From NCBI GenBank assembly GCA_026874595.1, contig CM049310.1:41301558-41365557 (forward strand): DNA of 64,000 nucleotides, given 5' to 3'. Position 1 is the first letter of the stretch. Each line of letters opens with the position of its first letter. Source of the stretch: Sipunculus nudus. Taxonomy: Eukaryota > Annelida > Sipuncula > Golfingiida > Sipunculidae. Below are positions 60,679 through 64,000 of the stretch, one piece after another. Both the position numbers and the translations under genes were made by a program. The notes beneath the pieces are model-generated. The model did no database searches and had not been told where the DNA came from. It saw only the letters and a program-made list of their open reading frames with translations.

Positions 60679-61690
60679 GGGAGAGAGAGAATGAAGGCAA
60701 CAGATAAATGGTCTACACGGACCCGGCTGGATTATGTTTATAAGTCCTTAATGACCTCTAACCGGGAAGAAATACTAGGAGACACGCAAGTCTGAGGTTT
60801 ATGTATGTTTATCTATTTGTCTGATAAAAACGGCTCACTCACCCGATTTCATTGTGTTCGTACATTATGCATGCGGCTGAAGTGGTGTAAACTGCGTTTA
60901 TCAGTTGTGGAGCTGGAAGTAATCGTTTAATTTGCAATCGAAAGTGAGCGTTTTCTAATATCTAATTTAATCTCTACAACCAGGTTCCTGGAATCACAAA
61001 ATAAACTTCCCTGACCCAGGGACGCATTAAAATAAATTGAAAAATGGTTTTAGTGTTGAAAAAGTTATCTGCACTCTAATAATCTGCAAGAGTTCATGAA
61101 GCTTCCTCTGTTTTTAAGATGTCGTCATCGTTAAGATTCAATAACCAAAAATCACATGCATAATATTCAATTCAGACCCCACACATATATCATTATAAAC
61201 CACTTTATTAAAATAAGCGCTATATTTCAAGCCTAAGGTAACAAATTTACGTACATTTTTTTTCAATTCTACTGTCATCAGATATGAATTTAATGCATCG
61301 CTATCAAACTGACAGGAAAGAGCACGTGGGCTATGTGTATATCGGCGCGAGTCAACATGTATGGCAACTAATTCCGTTTAATTAGGGGCACACGTGCCGG
61401 CAGGGTGGTCATAATCAGGTGTCAAAAGGATTAAAGCACTGGCCCCCGCATACACTATCTAATAAGAAATAATGTTTTATATTTATAAATAAAACGATTA
61501 TCAATGACTTACAAATTCAGTTATCTCGGGACTAACACGGGGAGCAGTCCAACCCCTTCCCGATAAATAATCCTTTGTATACTTTGAAATTGTCAGAACG
61601 ACAGAGTAAGACTTAAAAATAAGTGAAAATTCTTATTAAGGACGCTGTTCCTTTAAAGGACGCAGGCTCCATGAGTGACGTTTTACAGGA
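59462..61690. other. Unassigned DNA with (TA)n-(GA)n microsatellite
   Basis: (TA)n at about 60605-60646 passes directly into (AG)n to about 60673. No gene or RNA recognised elsewhere. Confidence 0.5.
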
Positions 61691-62890
61691 AGACATAGAC
61701 ATAGACATAGACATAGTTTATTCTCAAAACCCTGTAACAGGTACAAGAGATGATCATATACAATATTTGATAATCGTGATCAAGACATACACAGTGTTCA
61801 ATGTATCTGAAATCAAAATATGTAATGATTTAAGGGAGACAACCCCTATGTAAACTTATGATTCAGAATAATCTTTAAAAACCTGCAAATATTAATAAGA
61901 TCCCACTTTCTTCTTATGTTCAACAAACGATTCATTTTAATCTCATCAGGAAGACGCAAAACAGTCTCAGGTATATAATGCAACCTCTCCAAACGAAATT
62001 ACTCACATACAAACAAATAATGATATTCATCCCCAATAACATCCAGGCTACATAACTGGCATTGTCTTTCATCATAAGTTAACCCTAGGAGACGACCTGT
62101 CCGCACTGGTAAATGGTGATTTCCAGTTCTGAATGTGCACATTAATTGACAGAATCTAGTTGGCAAAATCGTTAAGTATGGTTCAAAAATAAATATTTCT
62201 TTATGCAATGAGTATGCTCTACATATTTGTGCTTCTGAGACAAGTTCATGCCATCTTTGTTGATACTGGTTCTGGAGCTTTAATCGAATACACTGGTATA
62301 ACCACCCAGAGTTCATAACTTGCTGGCAAGACCATATATTAGATAACCCACTGAAACACAATACATTTCTTACCTGACTAATCCACAGACAATCAACTTC
62401 TCCACTACAATATAAATCAAATAGTAATCCATAACTTAAATTGACATATTTTTCACGTTTTCCTATTATAATCCGCGCCCAGAATCCAATTAGCCTGGCT
62501 TTAACCTCAACACTAAGAGGAAATAGTCAAAGTTCTCCATATACGATCAGCGAGGGTGTATTCTTCGGTACTCCTAATATCATTTTTAAAAATCTCAAAT
62601 GAACCCTTTCCACTATGGTAAGGTCTTCTACACCCCATACCTCACAAAAATACTGGTAAAACTGTTAGATCAAACAAATGCAGCTTAACATCAATAGGCA
62701 GATCCAATAAATTGGAATTTCTCATCATTCCATACACAGCTGGAGTAGCTTTGTCACAGTTGTGCTTCTTTGCTTTGTTAAACTTACCATTATAATTAAA
62801 TACAACACCTAAATATAAAGAGATGAGGGAGGAACATCTGACTCTATCTCACTTTGACAAAATGTTACGTGGCAATGAATAGACTTTAAT
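61691..62890 (-). mobile_element. 5'-truncated LINE, C-terminal end of ORF2 and 3' tail
   Basis: The minus strand encodes the end of a non-LTR reverse transcriptase protein. It reads YLGVVFNYNGKF (about 62800-62830), DLPIDVKLHLFDLTVLP, YFCEVWGVEDLTIVERVHLR, ILGVPKNTPS, VEVKARLIGFWARI, then RFCQLMCTFRTGNHHLPVRT and CQLCSLDVIGDEYHYLFVCE. The last part is the cysteine/histidine motif typical at the C-terminus. A frameshift near 62670 and a TGA in GEL/LFPLS break it. The 3' end is AATAAACTATGTCTATGTC: a hexamer tail (61691-61716) stands in for poly(A). The 5' part, including the catalytic core, is absent, as expected for incomplete reverse transcription. Confidence 0.8.
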
Positions 62891-64000
62891 TTTATCTAGA
62901 GTTTACCCAGATTTATTCATATTTCTTAATTGATAAAAAAGATAAATATAGCAAAATGCATTATGAAGAATTACCAAATATCTGCACAAATGAAAAGGGA
63001 GATTGACATATTTTTTTGTCAAATATAACAAATGCCTTATAAAGCTCAGCATTTTTAAGAGCACTGCTGCAGGAAAGCAGACTGTAATAGAGGTCGTCGG
63101 TATTACAAGGCAAATCAATCATAAGGGCTAAAAATCGTCTAGCAGTATTGATTACGGTGCCTTAACTATACATAAATAATAAAGTATTACTTTATGAACA
63201 CAATAAAACCGTGATGGCTTCGGCATCAAAGCGCTGTAACACTTTTGACCAAGGCTATTTGGAGAAAATGCTCTCACTGAGGTTAATCACCTCGTTTAAC
63301 TTATATTACCTGCTAAGTAGGTGACTCATATGGAAATGGGGTAGTAGACTTCGAAACATGGCAAAATTATTTTGGGTAAAGTGGATCATAATTTGCGTTG
63401 GTGTCCCCCTCCCATGGTCGTGAACACTGTTAACATTATAGCATAAGATGGACCATAATAAAAACACTTTTTCGGTAGTAACTGTAATAAAATTACAATT
63501 GTGTAATAGGAATGTACAAAGGAAAATTAGATTGTACTCAGTAGAGCGCATACCTCCGCCAAGACAAAACAATCCTTATGATTTGCCACTTTACCAGACC
63601 TGCACAAAAAAGTAATGGGAATTTACCCGATTCATGCCGTACCCCTCTCCAAATGGTTTTGGAACTGGTTTAATAACAGGCAAATAACCAGAGAAAAACA
63701 TGTGTGGAAAAATAACCTCCATACCTGCATAAAATTCTATATAGTAACTTCTGAGTGATGGCTTTTCTCAACCAAATGCTGGGGAGAGAAAGGACAGAAT
63801 GAATCAGACGCCCCTGGTAGATGAAACTTTAATGTATCCCTTTCGTAATTTACATCTAACTCAGATACTAATGCAGATACTGATATTTATAAACTGCAGA
63901 ATTGGAGATCCGGCTTTGTTTGCCCTGTATGTATATGCAGAACTGTTGTTAATCCCACCATCCCCCCCCCCCCCCCAATCGCTGCCATAGATTCCTGTGC
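62891..64000. other. Unassigned AT-rich DNA to the right edge
   Basis: No gene recognised. A C-run lies at about 63962-63976. Confidence 0.5.

Overview
This is AT-rich, gene-poor metazoan nuclear DNA, dominated by repeats. It most plausibly comes from a mollusc or another lophotrochozoan. The host-type coding content is a multi-exon PHTF gene with canonical splice sites and an intronless rhodopsin-family GPCR. The rest is LTR and non-LTR retrotransposon debris, a tRNA-derived SINE, MITEs, large minisatellites and long (TA)n tracts. The species cannot be named from the sequence alone.

Layout. Bases 1-2008 are the right-hand part of a 29-bp minisatellite. Bases 2271-4950 are the first of three copies of a composite tandem-repeat element; the others are at 34803-37190 and 46276-47843. 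Bases 4951-12385 are mostly unassigned, with two TIR-bounded MITE candidates (6863-7520 and 11026-11529) and a broken endonuclease domain of retroelement or Helentron type (9134-9595, minus). Bases 12386-12981 hold the first two coding exons of a PHTF gene on the minus strand; its promoter or untranslated first exon may lie near 14200-14680. Bases 15000-17900 are diverged tandem repeats. Bases 17900-26500 are largely anonymous, with short G-rich hAT-like fragments and (TA)n tracts. The GPCR occupies 26551-27654 on the minus strand.

Bases 39990-43162 look like one non-autonomous mobile element of Helitron/Helentron type. It has an inverted terminal motif, ends in a 27-nt hairpin, and carries a 288-bp satellite in which nine perfect nuclear-receptor DR1 sites (TGACCTTTGACCT) recur every 287-289 bp. 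Bases 49267-49800 are LINE fragments interrupted by a tRNA-type SINE.

Bases 50305-51041 are a solo LTR. Bases 53074-59416 are a complete but decayed LTR retrotransposon on the minus strand, with two LTRs, a polypurine tract, gag, protease, integrase, reverse transcriptase and RNase H. Its pol order is protease-integrase-RT-RNase H. That is the Ty1/copia order inside a protein whose motifs are Ty3/gypsy, the arrangement known for the Gmr1-like clade. The solo LTR and the full element both sit inside (TA)n microsatellites. Bases 61691-62890 are the 3' end of a 5'-truncated LINE with a hexamer tail.

The only likely functional host genes seen are PHTF (a fragment of a larger gene) and the GPCR. 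No operon-like or cooperating gene set is present. The window mainly records repeated insertion and tandem expansion of mobile DNA.
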